This document shows, one piece after another, positions 1-10,867 of a DNA stretch of 64,000 bases. Below the pieces are notes generated by a model. It searched no databases and was not told the origin of the DNA. It saw only the letters and a list, made by a program, of their open reading frames with translations. The translations under genes and the position numbers were made by a program. The stretch is from Pseudomonas versuta (GTDB lineage Bacteria > Pseudomonadota > Gammaproteobacteria > Pseudomonadales > Pseudomonadaceae): assembly GCF_001294575.1 (NCBI RefSeq), contig NZ_CP012676.1, forward strand, positions 1,302,001-1,366,000, in the 5' to 3' direction. Within the stretch, counting starts at the first letter, position 1, and every line of letters begins with the position of its first letter.

Positions 1-2
1 CG

Positions 3-2870
3 CAAATGGCCTCCACCAGCTCCGGCGGTGCTTCGGTGCTGACCCTGCGTTTTAACCTCGACATCAATATGGATGTCGCCGAGCAGCAGGTGCAGGCCGC
101 GATCAATGCCGCCAGCAACCTGCTGCCCAAGGATCTGCCGGCGCCACCGGTGTACAACAAGGTCAACCCGGCGGATACCCCGGTGTTGACCCTGGCGATC
201 ACCTCCAAAACCATGCTGTTGCCCAAACTCAATGATCTGGTCGACACCCGCATGGCGCAAAAGATCGCCCAGATCAGCGGCGTCGGCATGGTCAGCATTG
301 CCGGCGGTCAACGCCAGGCGGTGCGCATCAAGGTCAACCCTGAAGCGCTGGCCGCCAACGGTTTGAACCTGGCGGACGTGCGCACCCTGATCGGTGCCTC
401 CAACGTCAACCAGCCCAAGGGCAACTTTGACGGCCCGACCCGGGTGTCGATGCTGGACGCCAATGACCAGCTGAAAACCCCGCAGGAATATGCCGAGCTG
501 ATCCTTGCCTACAACAACGGCGCGCCGTTGCGGCTCAAGGATGTGGCGGAAATTGTCGATGGCGCCGAAAACGAACGTCTCGCCGCCTGGGCCAACGAAA
601 ACCAGGCCGTGTTGCTGAATATTCAGCGCCAGCCGGGCGCCAACGTGATTGAAGTGGTGGACCGGATCAAGGCGTTGCTGCCAAGCATCACCGACAACCT
701 GCCGGCCGGTATCGACGTTACCGTCCTCACCGACCGCACCCAGACCATCCGCGCCTCGGTGCGCGATGTGCAGTTTGAATTGCTGATCGCCATCGCGCTG
801 GTGGTGATGGTGACGTTCCTGTTTCTGCGTCGCGCCAGCGCCACCCTGATCCCTTCGATTGCCGTGCCGCTGTCGCTGGTGGGCACCTTTGGCGTGATGT
901 ACCTGGCGGGATTCTCGATCAATAACCTGACGCTGATGGCCCTGACCATCGCCACCGGTTTTGTGGTCGATGACGCCATCGTGATGCTGGAAAACATTTC
1001 GCGTTACATCGAAGAGGGCGACAGCCCGATGCAGGCCGCGCTCAAGGGGGCCAAGCAAATCGGCTTTACCCTGATCTCGTTGACCCTGTCGCTGATTGCG
1101 GTATTGATCCCGCTGTTGTTTATGGCTGATGTGGTGGGGCGCCTGTTTCGCGAGTTTGCGATTACCCTGGCGGTGGCGATTCTGCTGTCGCTGGTGGTCT
1201 CGCTCACACTCACGCCCATGATGTGCGCGCGCCTGCTCAAAGCCGAACCCAAGGAAGAAGAGCAGGGGCGGTTCTACCGCGCCAGTGGTGCCTTCATCGA
1301 CTGGATGATCGCCCGCTACGCCAGCATGTTGCAGTGGGTCCTCAGGCATCAGCCGCTGACCCTGCTGGTGGCCATCGGTACTCTGGCGCTGACGGTGGTG
1401 CTGTACATGGTGGTGCCCAAGGGCTTCTTCCCGGTGCAGGACACCGGGGTGATCCAGGGCATCTCCGAAGCGCCGCAGTCCATCTCGTTCAGTGCCATGA
1501 GCCAGCGTCAGCAAGAGTTGGCCAGGATCATTCTGCAAGACCCGGATGTCGAGAGCCTGTCGTCCTACATCGGGGTGGACGGGGATAACCCGACACTCAA
1601 CAGCGGGCGCATGCTGATCAACCTCAAGCCCCATAGCGAGCGCAGCGAAAGTGCCGCGCAAGTGATTGAGCGCCTGCAGCCGCAACTGGACCAGCTGGTG
1701 GGTATTCGACTGTACATGCAGCCGGTGCAGGACCTGACCATCGAGGACCGCGTCAGCCGTACGCAATACCAGTTCAGCCTGTCCTCCCCGGACGCCGAGA
1801 TGCTTAGCACCTGGAGCCAGAAACTGGTGACGGCGCTGAACAATCAGCCCGAGTTGACCGATGTGGCCAGCGACCTGCAGGACAAGGGCCTGCAGGTGTT
1901 CCTGGTGATTGACCGCGATGCGGCTTCACGCCTTGGTGTGTCGGTGGCCAACATCACCGATGCGCTGTATGACGCCTTTGGTCAGCGCCAGATTTCCACC
2001 ATTTACACCCAGGCCAGCCAGTACCGCGTGGTGCTGCAGGCCCGGGACGGCGAGAAAATCGGCCCCCAGGCGCTGGAGCAGATCCACGTCAAAACCACCG
2101 ATGGCGGCCAGGTCCGGTTGTCGAGCCTGGCCAAGGTCGAAGAGCGCCAGGCACAACTGGCGATCTCTCATATCGGCCAGTTCCCTTCGGTGATGGTGTC
2201 GTTCAACCTGGCGCCGGGCGTTGCCCTGGGGCAAGCGGTCGAGTTGATCGATCAGGTGCAGAAAGACATCGGCATGCCGGTAGGGGTGAAGACCGAGTTC
2301 CAGGGCGCAGCCCAGGCCTTCCAGGCCTCGTTGTCGAGCACCCTGCTGCTGATTCTGGCGGCAGTGGTGACCATGTACATCGTGCTCGGCGTGCTTTACG
2401 AGAGCTACATCCACCCGATCACCATCCTCTCGACCTTGCCCTCGGCAGCGGTCGGGGCCTTGCTGGCCTTGATCCTGAGTGGCAATGATCTGGGGATGAT
2501 TGCCATCATCGGCATCATCTTGCTGATCGGTATCGTGAAAAAGAACGCGATCATGATGATCGACTTCGCCCTCGACGCCGAACGCAATCAGGGCATGGCC
2601 CCCGAGCAAGCGATCTATCAGGCCGCACTGCTGCGCTTCCGGCCGATCCTGATGACCACTCTGGCGGCGCTGTTCGGTGCCATACCGCTGATGCTGGCCA
2701 CCGGCTCCGGCGCAGAGTTGCGACAGCCACTGGGGCTGGTGATGGTCGGCGGTCTGCTGGTGAGCCAGGTGCTGACCCTGTTTACCACCCCGGTGATCTA
2801 TCTGTACTTCGATCGACTGGGCCGCCGCTGGCGGGGTGATGCGGCTTCGTCCGAGCAGGCGTCGGTATGA
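3..2870 (+). CDS. muxB: RND efflux pump inner-membrane subunit MuxB (MdtB-like), 5' partial
   Basis: Proton-driven RND transporter subunit of the MuxABC-OpmB drug efflux system; about 80 N-terminal residues lie outside the window. About 955 residues are visible. The frame runs in from the left edge, so the ATG at 6 is internal (it reads ...QMASTSSGG). Seen: hydrophobic TM segments, the TM4 proton-relay stretch [13 protein letters not shown] around visible residue 321, and the C-terminal RND signature [14 protein letters not shown]. The stop overlaps the muxC start in an ATGA junction, so the two are translationally coupled. Two successive, different RND subunits followed by an OMF gene is the arrangement of P. 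aeruginosa muxABC-opmB and E. coli mdtABC; the order fits MuxB/MdtB. Substrates cannot be read from the sequence; MuxABC-type pumps are linked to novobiocin, aztreonam and macrolides. Confidence 0.93.
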   Translation, partial: QMASTSSGGASVLTLRFNLDINMDVAEQQVQAAINAASNLLPKDLPAPPVYNKVNPADTPVLTLAITSKTMLLPKLNDLVDTRMAQKIAQISGVGMVSIAGGQRQAVRIKVNPEALAANGLNLADVRTLIGASNVNQPKGNFDGPTRVSMLDANDQLKTPQEYAELILAYNNGAPLRLKDVAEIVDGAENERLAAWANENQAVLLNIQRQPGANVIEVVDRIKALLPSITDNLPAGIDVTVLTDRTQTIRASVRDVQFELLIAIALVVMVTFLFLRRASATLIPSIAVPLSLVGTFGVMYLAGFSINNLTLMALTIATGFVVDDAIVMLENISRYIEEGDSPMQAALKGAKQIGFTLISLTLSLIAVLIPLLFMADVVGRLFREFAITLAVAILLSLVVSLTLTPMMCARLLKAEPKEEEQGRFYRASGAFIDWMIARYASMLQWVLRHQPLTLLVAIGTLALTVVLYMVVPKGFFPVQDTGVIQGISEAPQSISFSAMSQRQQELARIILQDPDVESLSSYIGVDGDNPTLNSGRMLINLKPHSERSESAAQVIERLQPQLDQLVGIRLYMQPVQDLTIEDRVSRTQYQFSLSSPDAEMLSTWSQKLVTALNNQPELTDVASDLQDKGLQVFLVIDRDAASRLGVSVANITDALYDAFGQRQISTIYTQASQYRVVLQARDGEKIGPQALEQIHVKTTDGGQVRLSSLAKVEERQAQLAISHIGQFPSVMVSFNLAPGVALGQAVELIDQVQKDIGMPVGVKTEFQGAAQAFQASLSSTLLLILAAVVTMYIVLGVLYESYIHPITILSTLPSAAVGALLALILSGNDLGMIAIIGIILLIGIVKKNAIMMIDFALDAERNQGMAPEQAIYQAALLRFRPILMTTLAALFGAIPLMLATGSGAELRQPLGLVMVGGLLVSQVLTLFTTPVIYLYFDRLGRRWRGDAASSEQASV

Positions 2871-5800
2871 ACCTGTCCGGTCCGTTCATCAAACGTCCCG
2901 TGGCGACCATGCTCCTGAGCCTGGCCATCATGTTGCTGGGCGGAGTGAGTTTTGGGTTGTTGCCGGTGTCGCCGCTGCCGCAGATGGATTTCCCGGTGAT
3001 CGTGGTGTCGGCCAGCCTGCCGGGCGCCAGCCCCGAGGTGATGGCGTCCACGGTCGCCACCCCACTGGAACGTTCCTTCGGCGCGATTGCCGGGGTCAAC
3101 ACCATGAGCAGCCGCTCGAGTCAGGGCTCGACCCGGGTCATCCTGCAGTTCGATCAGGACCGCGACATCAACGGCGCCGCCCGCGAAGTGCAGGCGGCGA
3201 TCAATGCGTCGCGTAACCTGTTGCCCAGCGGCATGAAAAGCATGCCGACCTATAAAAAGGTCAACCCGTCCCAGGCCCCGATCATGGTGCTGTCGCTGAC
3301 TTCCGACGTGCTGTCCAAGGGCGAGCTGTACGACCTGGCCTCGACCATCCTGTCCCAGAGCCTGTCCCAGGTGCCGGGCGTGGGCGAAGTGCAGATCGGC
3401 GGCAGCTCGCTGCCTGCGGTGCGCATCGAACTGGAGCCGCAACTGCTCAACCAGTACGGTGTGGCGCTGGATGACGTGCGCAACACCATTGCCAACGCCA
3501 ACGTACGCCGGCCCAAGGGCGCGGTGTCCGATGGCGATCGCAACTGGCAGATCCAGGCCAATGACCAGCTGGAAAAAGCCAAGGATTACGAACCGCTGAT
3601 CATTCGCTACCAGGACGGTGCAGCCTTGCGCCTGAGCCATGTAGCCAAGGTTCAGGACAGCGTTGAAGACCGCTACAACAGTGGCTTTTTCAACAACGAT
3701 GCGGCCGTATTGCTGGTGGTCAACCGCCAGGCCGGGGCCAACATCATCGAGACCGTGAACGCGATCAAGGCCCAGTTGCCTGCACTGCAGGCGGTGTTGC
3801 CGGCCAGCGTCAAACTGAACCTGGCCATGGATCGCTCGCCGGTGATCAAGGCCACCTTGCACGAAGCCGAGATGACCCTGCTGATTGCCGTGGCGCTGGT
3901 GATTCTGGTGGTGTTCCTGTTTCTGGGTAACTTGCGGGCCTCGCTGATTCCGACCCTGGCGGTGCCGGTATCGCTGGTGGGCACCTTTGCCATCATGTAC
4001 CTGTACGGTTTCTCGCTGAACAACCTGTCGCTGATGGCCCTGATTCTGGCCACCGGGCTGGTGGTGGATGATGCCATCGTGGTGCTGGAGAACATCTCGC
4101 GGCATATCGATGCCGGAATCGCGCCGATGAAAGCGGCGATGCTGGGGGCCAAGGAAGTCGGTTTTACCCTGCTGTCGATGAACGTTTCGCTGGTGGCGGT
4201 ATTTCTTTCGATCCTGTTTATGGGGGGGATTGTCGAAAGCCTGTTCCGTGAGTTTTCCATCACCCTGGCCGCCTCGATCGTGGTGTCACTGGTGGTGTCG
4301 CTGACCCTGACGCCCATGCTTTGTGCGCGCTGGCTCAAGCCCCATGTGCCGGGCACCGAAAACGCCATGCAGCGCTGGAGCATGCGCCTCAACGAGCGCA
4401 TGGTCGCCGGTTATGCCCGCAGCCTGGACTGGGTGTTGCGCCACAAGCGCCTGACCCTGTTGAGCCTGCTGGTGACCATTGGCGTCAACGTGGCGCTGTA
4501 CGTGGTGGTGCCCAAGACCTTCATGCCGCAACAGGACACCGGGCAGTTGATCGGCTTTGTGCGCGGTGACGACGGCCTGTCATTCAGCGTGATGCAACCG
4601 AAGATGGAAATCTTCCGCAAGGCGGTGCTGGCTGACCCGGCGGTCGAGAGTGTGGCAGGCTTTATTGGCGGCAATGGCGGCACCAACAACGCGGTCATGA
4701 TCGTGCGCCTCAAGCCCATTTCCGAGCGCAAGATCTCCGCGCAAAAGGTCATTGAGCGTCTGCGTGACACCATGCCCAAAGTGCCCGGCGGGCGCCTGAT
4801 GCTGATGGCCGACCAGGACTTGCAGTTCGGCGGGGGGCGCGAGCAAACCAGTTCGCAGTACTCCTACATCCTGCAAAGCGGCGACCTTGGCGAACTGCGG
4901 ACCTGGTACCCGAAAGTGGTGGCCGCGCTCAAGGCCCTGCCCGAGCTGACGGCAATCGACGCCCGTGAAGGACGGGGCGCGCAGCAAGTGACACTGGTGG
5001 TGGATCGCGATCAGGCCAAGCGCCTGGGGGTGGACATGGACATGGTGACCGCCGTGCTCAACAACGCCTACAGCCAGCGTCAGATTTCTACCATCTACGA
5101 CAGCCTGAACCAGTACCAGGTGGTGATGGAGGTCAACCCCAAGTACGCCCAGGACCCGCAGACCCTGGAGCAGGTGCAGGTGATCACCGCTGATGGCCAG
5201 CGGATTCCGTTGTCGGCCATTGCCCATTACGAGAACAGCCTGCAGGACGACCGGGTCGAGCACGAAGGCCAGTTTGCCTCCGAGACCGTCTCGTTTGACA
5301 TGGCTCCCGGGGTATCGACCGAGCAGGGCACCGCAGCGATTGAGCGGGCCATTGCCAAACTCGGCCTGCCCGAAGACGTGATTGCAAAAATGGCTGGCAC
5401 CGGCGATGCCTTTGCCGCGACCCAAAAAAGTCAGCCGTTCATGATTCTGGGCGCGCTGGTGGCGGTGTATCTGGTGCTGGGGATTCTCTATGAGAGCTAT
5501 ATCCACCCACTGACCATTCTCTCGACCTTGCCGTCGGCCGGGGTGGGTGCCTTGCTGAGCATCTACCTCACGGGGGGCGAATTCAGCCTGATATCGCTAC
5601 TGGGCCTGTTCCTGCTGATCGGGGTGGTGAAGAAAAACGCGATTTTGATGATCGACCTCGCGCTGCAGCTGGAACGGACTGCCGGGTTCAGCCCTGAAAA
5701 TTCGATTCGCAGCGCGTGCCTGCAACGTTTGCGCCCGATCCTTATGACCACCCTGGCGGCCATCCTGGGGGCCGTGCCGTTAATGCTCAGTACTGCCGAA

Positions 5801-5974
5801 GGGGCAGAAATGCGCCAGCCGCTGGGCCTGACCATTATCGGCGGGCTGATCTTCAGTCAGATCCTGACCCTTTACACCACCCCGGTGGTTTACCTCTATC
5901 TTGATCGCGCCCGCCATCGTTTCAACAAATGGCGTGGCGTGCGCACTGATGCTGCTCTGGACACTCCGTTATGA
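2867..5974 (+). CDS. muxC: RND efflux pump inner-membrane subunit MuxC (MdtC-like)
   Basis: Second RND subunit of the same pump, 1035 aa, full length for the family. It begins [17 protein letters not shown], the usual RND N-terminus with the first TM helix. The two periplasmic porter halves are separated by TM blocks. The TM4 Asp pair ([13 protein letters not shown]) sits near residues 401-402 and [12 protein letters not shown] marks TM10. It is distinct in sequence from the preceding MuxB, as expected for a heteromeric MuxB2C trimer. The start overlaps the muxB stop by 4 nt, and its own stop overlaps the opmB start in another ATGA, so the whole operon is translationally coupled. Confidence 0.95.
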   Translation: MNLSGPFIKRPVATMLLSLAIMLLGGVSFGLLPVSPLPQMDFPVIVVSASLPGASPEVMASTVATPLERSFGAIAGVNTMSSRSSQGSTRVILQFDQDRDINGAAREVQAAINASRNLLPSGMKSMPTYKKVNPSQAPIMVLSLTSDVLSKGELYDLASTILSQSLSQVPGVGEVQIGGSSLPAVRIELEPQLLNQYGVALDDVRNTIANANVRRPKGAVSDGDRNWQIQANDQLEKAKDYEPLIIRYQDGAALRLSHVAKVQDSVEDRYNSGFFNNDAAVLLVVNRQAGANIIETVNAIKAQLPALQAVLPASVKLNLAMDRSPVIKATLHEAEMTLLIAVALVILVVFLFLGNLRASLIPTLAVPVSLVGTFAIMYLYGFSLNNLSLMALILATGLVVDDAIVVLENISRHIDAGIAPMKAAMLGAKEVGFTLLSMNVSLVAVFLSILFMGGIVESLFREFSITLAASIVVSLVVSLTLTPMLCARWLKPHVPGTENAMQRWSMRLNERMVAGYARSLDWVLRHKRLTLLSLLVTIGVNVALYVVVPKTFMPQQDTGQLIGFVRGDDGLSFSVMQPKMEIFRKAVLADPAVESVAGFIGGNGGTNNAVMIVRLKPISERKISAQKVIERLRDTMPKVPGGRLMLMADQDLQFGGGREQTSSQYSYILQSGDLGELRTWYPKVVAALKALPELTAIDAREGRGAQQVTLVVDRDQAKRLGVDMDMVTAVLNNAYSQRQISTIYDSLNQYQVVMEVNPKYAQDPQTLEQVQVITADGQRIPLSAIAHYENSLQDDRVEHEGQFASETVSFDMAPGVSTEQGTAAIERAIAKLGLPEDVIAKMAGTGDAFAATQKSQPFMILGALVAVYLVLGILYESYIHPLTILSTLPSAGVGALLSIYLTGGEFSLISLLGLFLLIGVVKKNAILMIDLALQLERTAGFSPENSIRSACLQRLRPILMTTLAAILGAVPLMLSTAEGAEMRQPLGLTIIGGLIFSQILTLYTTPVVYLYLDRARHRFNKWRGVRTDAALDTPL

Positions 5975-7413
5975 CCTCTCGTTTGCTTAAACTCGCTCCG
6001 CTGGTGTTATCGGGTCTGTTGCTCAGCGCCTGTGCAATCGGTCCGGACTACCAGCGTCCCGAATCGGCGGCGCCGTCGGATTACAAAGAGGCTGCCGGCT
6101 GGACCCGGGCCAACCCCAGTGATGCGCTGGCCCGTGGAGCCTGGTGGGAGCTGTATGACGACGCTCAGCTCAATGGGCTGGTGGAGAAACTCAACAGCAC
6201 CAACCAGACCGTGGCTCAGTCCGAGGCCCAGTTCCGTCAGGCCCAGGCTCTGGTGCGCAGCGCCCGCGGGGCGTTTTTGCCCAGCGCCGACTTGAGCGTG
6301 GGCAAAACCCGCTCCAGTCAGGGCACCGGCAGTTCCAACTCCAGTTTGACCAGCTCCAGCAGTGGCATTCGCGACACCTTGAACGCCCAGGTCGGGGTCA
6401 GCTGGGAAGCGGATGTCTGGGGCAAGCTGCGCCGCGGGCTGGAAGCCAATGAAGCCACTGCCCAAGCCAGCCTGGCCGACCTGGCCGCCATGCGCTTGAG
6501 TCAGCAGTCGGAACTGGTGCAGAACTACCTGCAACTGCGGGTGATCGATGAGCAAAAACGCTTGCTGCAAGCGACGGTCGAGGCTTATCAGCGTTCGCTG
6601 AAAATGAGCGAAAACCAATACAAGGCCGGGATTTCCGGCAAGGACGCCGTGGCTCAGGCGCAGACCCAGTTACGTAACACCCAGGCCAGCCTGATCGACC
6701 TGATCTGGCAACGCGCGCAATTTGAGAACGCCATTGCGGTGCTCACCGGTCAGGCGCCTTCGGGGTTTAGCCTGGCTGAAACCACAACCGTTCCCGCGCT
6801 GCCGCAAATCCCGCTGAGCCTGCCTTCGCAGTTACTGGAACGACGTCCGGACATCGCCTCGGCGGAGCGCTCAATCATCGCCGCCAACGCCAACATCGGC
6901 GTGGCCAAAGCCGCTTACTACCCCGATTTCAGCTTGAGCCTGCAGGGCGGTTACAGCAGCAGTCAGTACCAGGACTGGATCAGCGTGCCGAACCGTTTCT
7001 GGTCGGTGGGGCCCAAAGTGTCCTTGCCGTTGTTCGATGGCGGCCAGCGTTCGGCCGAGGTTGACCGCAACGAGGCGGTGTATGACCAGACCGTGGCCAA
7101 ATACCGCCAGACCGTGCTGGATGGCTTGCGCGAAGTGGAAAACTACCTGGTGCAGCTCAAGGTACTGGGCGATGAGAGCGTCGTCCAGGAACAGGCACTG
7201 GAGTCGGCCCGCGAGTCGTTACGCCTGACCAACAATCAGTACAAGGCTGGCCTGATTGCTTACCTGGACGTCGTGGTGGTCCAGGCCACTGCCCTGAACA
7301 CCGAACGCAGCGTGCTTAACTTGCAGCAAAGCCGCCTGATTGCCAGCGTCAAACTGATTGCCGCTCTGGGCGGTGGCTGGGACGGCAATACCGATCTGAG
7401 CGAAGACCGCTAA
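5971..7413 (+). CDS. opmB: Outer-membrane efflux channel lipoprotein OpmB (NodT/OprM family)
   Basis: TolC-like outer-membrane factor completing the Mux tripartite pump; 480 aa. A lipoprotein signal peptide ends in LLLSAC with the lipidated Cys at residue 21, followed by AIGPDYQRP, the classic OMF lipoprotein start. Two outer-membrane-efflux-protein repeats follow (roughly residues 75-265 and 285-470), containing the duplicated helix signature (ENQYKAGISG and NNQYKAGLIAYLDV). It overlaps muxC by 4 nt and closes the operon. A REP-type palindrome follows the stop. Confidence 0.93.
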   Translation: MTSRLLKLAPLVLSGLLLSACAIGPDYQRPESAAPSDYKEAAGWTRANPSDALARGAWWELYDDAQLNGLVEKLNSTNQTVAQSEAQFRQAQALVRSARGAFLPSADLSVGKTRSSQGTGSSNSSLTSSSSGIRDTLNAQVGVSWEADVWGKLRRGLEANEATAQASLADLAAMRLSQQSELVQNYLQLRVIDEQKRLLQATVEAYQRSLKMSENQYKAGISGKDAVAQAQTQLRNTQASLIDLIWQRAQFENAIAVLTGQAPSGFSLAETTTVPALPQIPLSLPSQLLERRPDIASAERSIIAANANIGVAKAAYYPDFSLSLQGGYSSSQYQDWISVPNRFWSVGPKVSLPLFDGGQRSAEVDRNEAVYDQTVAKYRQTVLDGLREVENYLVQLKVLGDESVVQEQALESARESLRLTNNQYKAGLIAYLDVVVVQATALNTERSVLNLQQSRLIASVKLIAALGGGWDGNTDLSEDR

Positions 7414-7425
7414 TCAACCTGAACC

Positions 7426-7488
7426 TTGCAGGCGCGAGCTTTTCGCGGGCAGCTTGAACAGCTCGCGAGCTAGCTCGCTCCTACAGGG
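7426..7488. repeat. REP-type palindrome after opmB
   Basis: Imperfect inverted repeat ending AGCTCGCTCCTACAG, whose left arm is GGCGCGAGCTTTTCGCG. It belongs to the same family as the copies near 16.2, 19.3, 24.3 and 26.9 kb. It lies between convergently ending opmB and the cyclase gene and could form a hairpin that protects or ends mRNA. It is a diverged copy. Confidence 0.7.
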
Positions 7489-7501
7489 CCAGGCATGAGC
7501 C

Positions 7502-8575
7502 CTAACGAAAGGTAAACCGGTCCTTGCCGCTGTTCTTGGACACGTACAGCGCCTTGTCAGCCTTGGCCAGCGCCTGGTTCAGGGTGTCATTGTCTTCGAC
7601 CCGGGTCAGCCCGATGCTGACGGTCACGGGGTGTGCATGGGGGTCTTCGCGTACTTGCCGGCATAACTTGTCCATCAGCGCCTCGACGTCACTGCGGCGC
7701 ACCCCCGACAAATACACGGCAAATTCCTCACCACCCATGCGCGCGTACTCGTGGTCAGCCAAAACCGACTGGATGCTGGCTGCGGTGCGCTTGAGTACCT
7801 CATCACCAATGTCATGACCGTAATGGTCATTTACCTGCTTGAAGTTGTCGATGTCGATCATCGCCAGGTAGTGGTCATACACCCGGGGCCGGCTCTGTAA
7901 TGTGCTGGTGGCCCGGGTCATGAAGGCGCGGCGATTGGGAATCTCGGTCAGGGCGTCAATGTAGGCCTGGGTCACCAGCAGCCGGGTCATGGTGAAGTTG
8001 TACAGCTTGATTTTGCGCAACTTGAAAAAGCTGTAGATGGTCAGGCTGCTGAGAAAAGCGAGGTAGCACAGGAGCAGGGTGCCCCGCAGATCCGTGACAG
8101 ACTCTTGAGTCATCAGAAAAGGGTTGAGGGTCACCCAGGTGATCGCCACTACGGCGATAAATGCCCCGCGGCTCAGAGGCAGAACCGACGCGCTATAGAG
8201 GGTGCTGGACGTGACGAGAATCAGCCAGATCGGCTGCGCATCGGTTGGCAGGCCGAAAATGATCAGGCGGATACCGAGCGTAATCACCAGTACAAACATC
8301 ACATTGAGTATGTCGAAGTGCCGGGACTTGCGGACAAAGCCCAAAATGATGGTGAGCACCACCATGACGCTGAGAAAAACCATCGAAGCGCCCGTAAACC
8401 CCTGGCCACCCTTGATGCTGACAATCAGGTCAAACAACAGCCAGATGAAGATGCTTGCGATATAGGTCAGGCGGCAAAAATTGCGCAGTTTCTCGAAATC
8501 ATGTTGGGCGAATTCAGCTTGCAGGGCGGGAGGGGCCGCTTGATTCGAGATTTCTTTTTCAATGGTCTTGAGCAT
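7502..8575 (-). CDS. Membrane-bound diguanylate cyclase (GGDEF)
   Basis: Predicted to make cyclic di-GMP from two GTP at the inner membrane; 357 aa. The N-terminal half (about residues 35-190) carries some six hydrophobic segments, and the C-terminal GGDEF domain starts near residue 205 (YIDALTEIPNRRAF). The active-site loop is intact as GGEEF at residues 281-285, and the metal/substrate segment DIDNFKQVND is present. The RxxD inhibitory I-site is absent (Leu and His at those positions), so product feedback inhibition is not expected. There is no EAL domain. The membrane sensor does not match a family I can name; the input signal is unknown. It lies downstream of, and co-directional with, the HPP gene, 180 bp apart. 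Confidence 0.9.
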   Translation of the reverse strand: MLKTIEKEISNQAAPPALQAEFAQHDFEKLRNFCRLTYIASIFIWLLFDLIVSIKGGQGFTGASMVFLSVMVVLTIILGFVRKSRHFDILNVMFVLVITLGIRLIIFGLPTDAQPIWLILVTSSTLYSASVLPLSRGAFIAVVAITWVTLNPFLMTQESVTDLRGTLLLCYLAFLSSLTIYSFFKLRKIKLYNFTMTRLLVTQAYIDALTEIPNRRAFMTRATSTLQSRPRVYDHYLAMIDIDNFKQVNDHYGHDIGDEVLKRTAASIQSVLADHEYARMGGEEFAVYLSGVRRSDVEALMDKLCRQVREDPHAHPVTVSIGLTRVEDNDTLNQALAKADKALYVSKNSGKDRFTFR

Positions 8576-8755
8576 TACAGGCCTTGAACGCGGTCAACCG
8601 AGGGAATTCGGGCCACCTGCGTGACAAAGGCAGGGGCCTTTGCATCCGGGCGATCAGGAACAGTGAAAACCGGGTCGCCAGGACGTTGCACGGATAACCC
8701 TAGCAGGAAGTTCAGGGTAACAGTGCAATGCCTCCTGCCCGGCTGCGCATGCCGC

Positions 8756-9472
8756 TCAGCGGGCCTGGGCGAGCACCTCGCCGACACTGCGTCGGCGGGC
8801 ATAGTGCTCACTGGCCCGAATCAGTTCTTCAAGGTCTTCGGGTGTCACGTCAATAAACGCGTCCATCTGTTCCAGGGCTTTTTGCAAGTCTTCAGCCTTG
8901 ATCCCCGGGTCGCCGGCAACCTGCGGTGTGCTCGCTACCGGGCTCGGCTCGGCGGGTTTTTTCGGGTAGCGCACCCGTGTCAGGTTGTTATAAACCAGCG
9001 CTGCCAGCAGCATGCACGCTGCGGCGAGCATCACGGGCGCGAGCAAGCCCCAGCCCAGGTTTGCGCTGTCCGGGTCGGCCAGTACCACCAGCAGGGCCAA
9101 CGCCCCGGCAGGCGGGTGCAGGCAGCGCAGCAGGCACATGACAATCAGGGCCAGGCCCACGGCCAGGCAAGCGCTGTCCAGGTTGCGGCCGAAAAAGTGC
9201 GCTACCGCCAATGACACCAGGGTTGCACAGCAGTAGCCGCCAATAATCGACCAGGGTTGCGCCAGTGCCCCTGAAGACACGGCAAACAACAAGACCGCAC
9301 TGGCCCCCAGCGGGCCAATCAGGTGCATGGCGATCGGCAGGCCGAAAAACAGGCTGCAGACCCAGACACTCAAGAGCGTGCCAAGGGATACGCCAATGGC
9401 GGCGCGGCTCCATTCGGTGGGACGGGTATGGGTGGCCGCAGGCAATAGGCGGCTGATCCAGCGGGTTGGCAT
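8756..9472 (-). CDS. HPP-family integral membrane protein
   Basis: Small HPP-domain membrane protein, 238 aa. About five TM segments span residues 23-170, with the family signature HPPAGA at 119-124. A soluble tail follows (about residues 180-238), helical and acidic, with a DLQKALEQMDAF stretch. The open frame extends upstream to 9634, but the ATG at 9472 is chosen because residues from there match the family start and the upstream extension runs through a terminator hairpin. HPP proteins in plants and cyanobacteria have been linked to nitrite transport; the role in Pseudomonas is unproven. The neighbours give no clear pathway. Confidence 0.8.
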   Translation of the reverse strand: MPTRWISRLLPAATHTRPTEWSRAAIGVSLGTLLSVWVCSLFFGLPIAMHLIGPLGASAVLLFAVSSGALAQPWSIIGGYCCATLVSLAVAHFFGRNLDSACLAVGLALIVMCLLRCLHPPAGALALLVVLADPDSANLGWGLLAPVMLAAACMLLAALVYNNLTRVRYPKKPAEPSPVASTPQVAGDPGIKAEDLQKALEQMDAFIDVTPEDLEELIRASEHYARRRSVGEVLAQAR

Positions 9473-9506
9473 GGTGAGGGAAATCCGGTGTTGGCGACTC
9501 AAGAGA

Positions 9507-9543
9507 TAAAAAAAGGGCTTAGCGGGTTTCCCGGCAAGCCCTT
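9507..9543 (-). terminator. Rho-independent terminator downstream of the RpiR-type regulator
   Basis: Read on the minus strand: AAGGGCTTGCCGGG, a short loop, then CCCGCTAAGCCCTT running into a T tract. The long GC stem plus T-run lies 119 nt past the regulator stop and 35 nt before the HPP start codon. It would separate the two transcription units, or act as a leader attenuator for the HPP gene. Confidence 0.75.
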
Positions 9544-9661
9544 GAAAATGTCCCTTCATTTGGGGGAGGAACGGGCGCAGTGTGCAGCAGGCCGTTCCAG
9601 TCTGCAAATTCATAATAATGATGTTTAACTGCATTTATTTTGATGTTTAGAGCTGGGCGCT

Positions 9662-10582
9662 CTAGTCGTCAAACCCCACTTGCTCGTGAATTTCATCCAC
9701 TTTCAGTTCCAGCCGGTAGGCCACGGCAATAAACAGGGCCTGGCACAGACACAAGGTTGCACTCAACGAGCGAAACGCAAACGAACTGCCCTCATTGACC
9801 AGCAACACGCTGTTGGCGCGCTTGGCCAGCGGTGACAGGTTGCTGTCGGTGATGATCAGGGTCTTGGCCTGATGCAGTTGCGCGATGCGCAGGCAATGCT
9901 GGGTTTCCTTGCCATAGGGGGTAAAGCTGATGGCAATCACCAGGTCGTTGGCCCGTACGCTGCGCATTTGTTCGCGGTAACTGCCACCCAGCCCGGACAC
10001 CAGATGAATGCGCTTGTTGGTGTGCTGCAGGTTGTACACCAGGTAGTCGGCCACGGCGAAGGAGCGTCGCACGCCCACCACGTAGATATTGTCGGCATTG
10101 ACCACCAGATCCACGGCTTTGTCGAAGGATTGGTCATCGAGCTCCAGCCCCAGACGCTCTATGCCCGACAGGGTCGCATTGATGCATTCGCGGGCCAGGT
10201 CGCCGCCACTGGCTTTTTGCGACTTGTTGGCAATCATGCTGCGAATGCGCTGCTGATAGTTCTGCGCCGGCGTGGCCTTGTGGGTGTAAGCCTCGCGAAA
10301 CAGCGCCTGCATTTCACTGAAACCACTGAAACCGAAACGCTGTGAGAAGCGCACGATGGCTGAAGGGTGAACTTCGCACTCGCGGGCAATATCACTGATC
10401 CGGTCAACCATGATCCGGTCACTTTGCTGGCTCATGTAACTGGCAATACGTTTGAGCTGGCGCGGCAGGCTCTCGTACTCCTCGGTAATAAGCTGCAACA
10501 GGCGTTCGGCATTGATCGGTGGGCCGGCCTGTTCGCTCTCAGGCGTTTGCTCGATCGGGGCCGGCTGATCAGTGGAGGGCAT
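9662..10582 (-). CDS. RpiR/MurR-family transcriptional regulator of the inositol cluster (IolR-type)
   Basis: DNA-binding repressor with a sugar-sensing domain, 306 aa. The N-terminal RpiR helix-turn-helix (about residues 30-105; DISDIARECEVHPSAIVRFS-like segment) is followed by a SIS phosphosugar-binding domain (about 145-280; DNIYVVGVRRSFAVADY, then VIAISFTPYGKET). It is transcribed divergently from iolC, the usual place for the inositol regulator in Pseudomonas and rhizobia, so control of the iol genes is inferred. RpiR-type IolR proteins are unrelated to the DeoR-type IolR of Bacillus. The ligand is probably a phosphorylated late intermediate, by family analogy. Candidate operators lie in the shared 285-bp intergenic region. 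Confidence 0.88.
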   Translation of the reverse strand: MPSTDQPAPIEQTPESEQAGPPINAERLLQLITEEYESLPRQLKRIASYMSQQSDRIMVDRISDIARECEVHPSAIVRFSQRFGFSGFSEMQALFREAYTHKATPAQNYQQRIRSMIANKSQKASGGDLARECINATLSGIERLGLELDDQSFDKAVDLVVNADNIYVVGVRRSFAVADYLVYNLQHTNKRIHLVSGLGGSYREQMRSVRANDLVIAISFTPYGKETQHCLRIAQLHQAKTLIITDSNLSPLAKRANSVLLVNEGSSFAFRSLSATLCLCQALFIAVAYRLELKVDEIHEQVGFDD

Positions 10583-10731
10583 AGGGAGTCCTTATGGATG
10601 GCTCTTCAGGGCATGGGGCAGTTTAGCCTGCAAAGTCTACAGGGTAGGTGCGCAAATAATCCTGACCTGGCGTTCAATGACCCGCTAGCTGAATCGCTAC
10701 AGGGCCGAAAACTGATCACGTACGACCAGTA

Positions 10732-10780
10732 TGGAACAAAAATTCTACATTAAAAAATTATGGAATAAATATTGTTTTAT
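10732..10780. promoter_or_regulatory. Candidate RpiR/IolR operators in the iolC promoter region
   Basis: An AT-rich island in GC-rich DNA holds two related motifs: TGGAACAAAAATTCTACA (10732-10749) and TGGAATAAATATTGTTTT (10761-10778). A very similar sequence in reverse orientation, TGGAAAATAATTTCTATA, lies upstream of the importer genes at 20502-20519. Shared spacing and context suggest operator sites of the adjacent RpiR regulator. This is inference from motif sharing only. Confidence 0.55.
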
Positions 10781-10848
10781 GTGGGGAGACGTTTTAGTCT
10801 TCATCTCACAAAGAGCGCTCAACCGTCGGGTGATGAGTGCAGGCTGAT

Positions 10849-10856
10849 AAAAATAA
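10849..10856 (+). promoter_or_regulatory. Hfq/Crc CA-motif at the iolC ribosome-binding site
   Basis: AAAAATAA fits AANAANAA and directly precedes the AGGAG Shine-Dalgarno of iolC. This is the position where Hfq/Crc blocks translation under carbon catabolite repression in Pseudomonas. Confidence 0.45.
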
Positions 10857-10867
10857 CAGGAGCCAGC

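Noticed and set aside
2798-4105. Long minus-strand open frame (435 codons) opposite muxC
   Set aside because: It is antisense to a strongly conserved RND gene, is His/Gln-rich from GC codon bias, and has no ribosome site.
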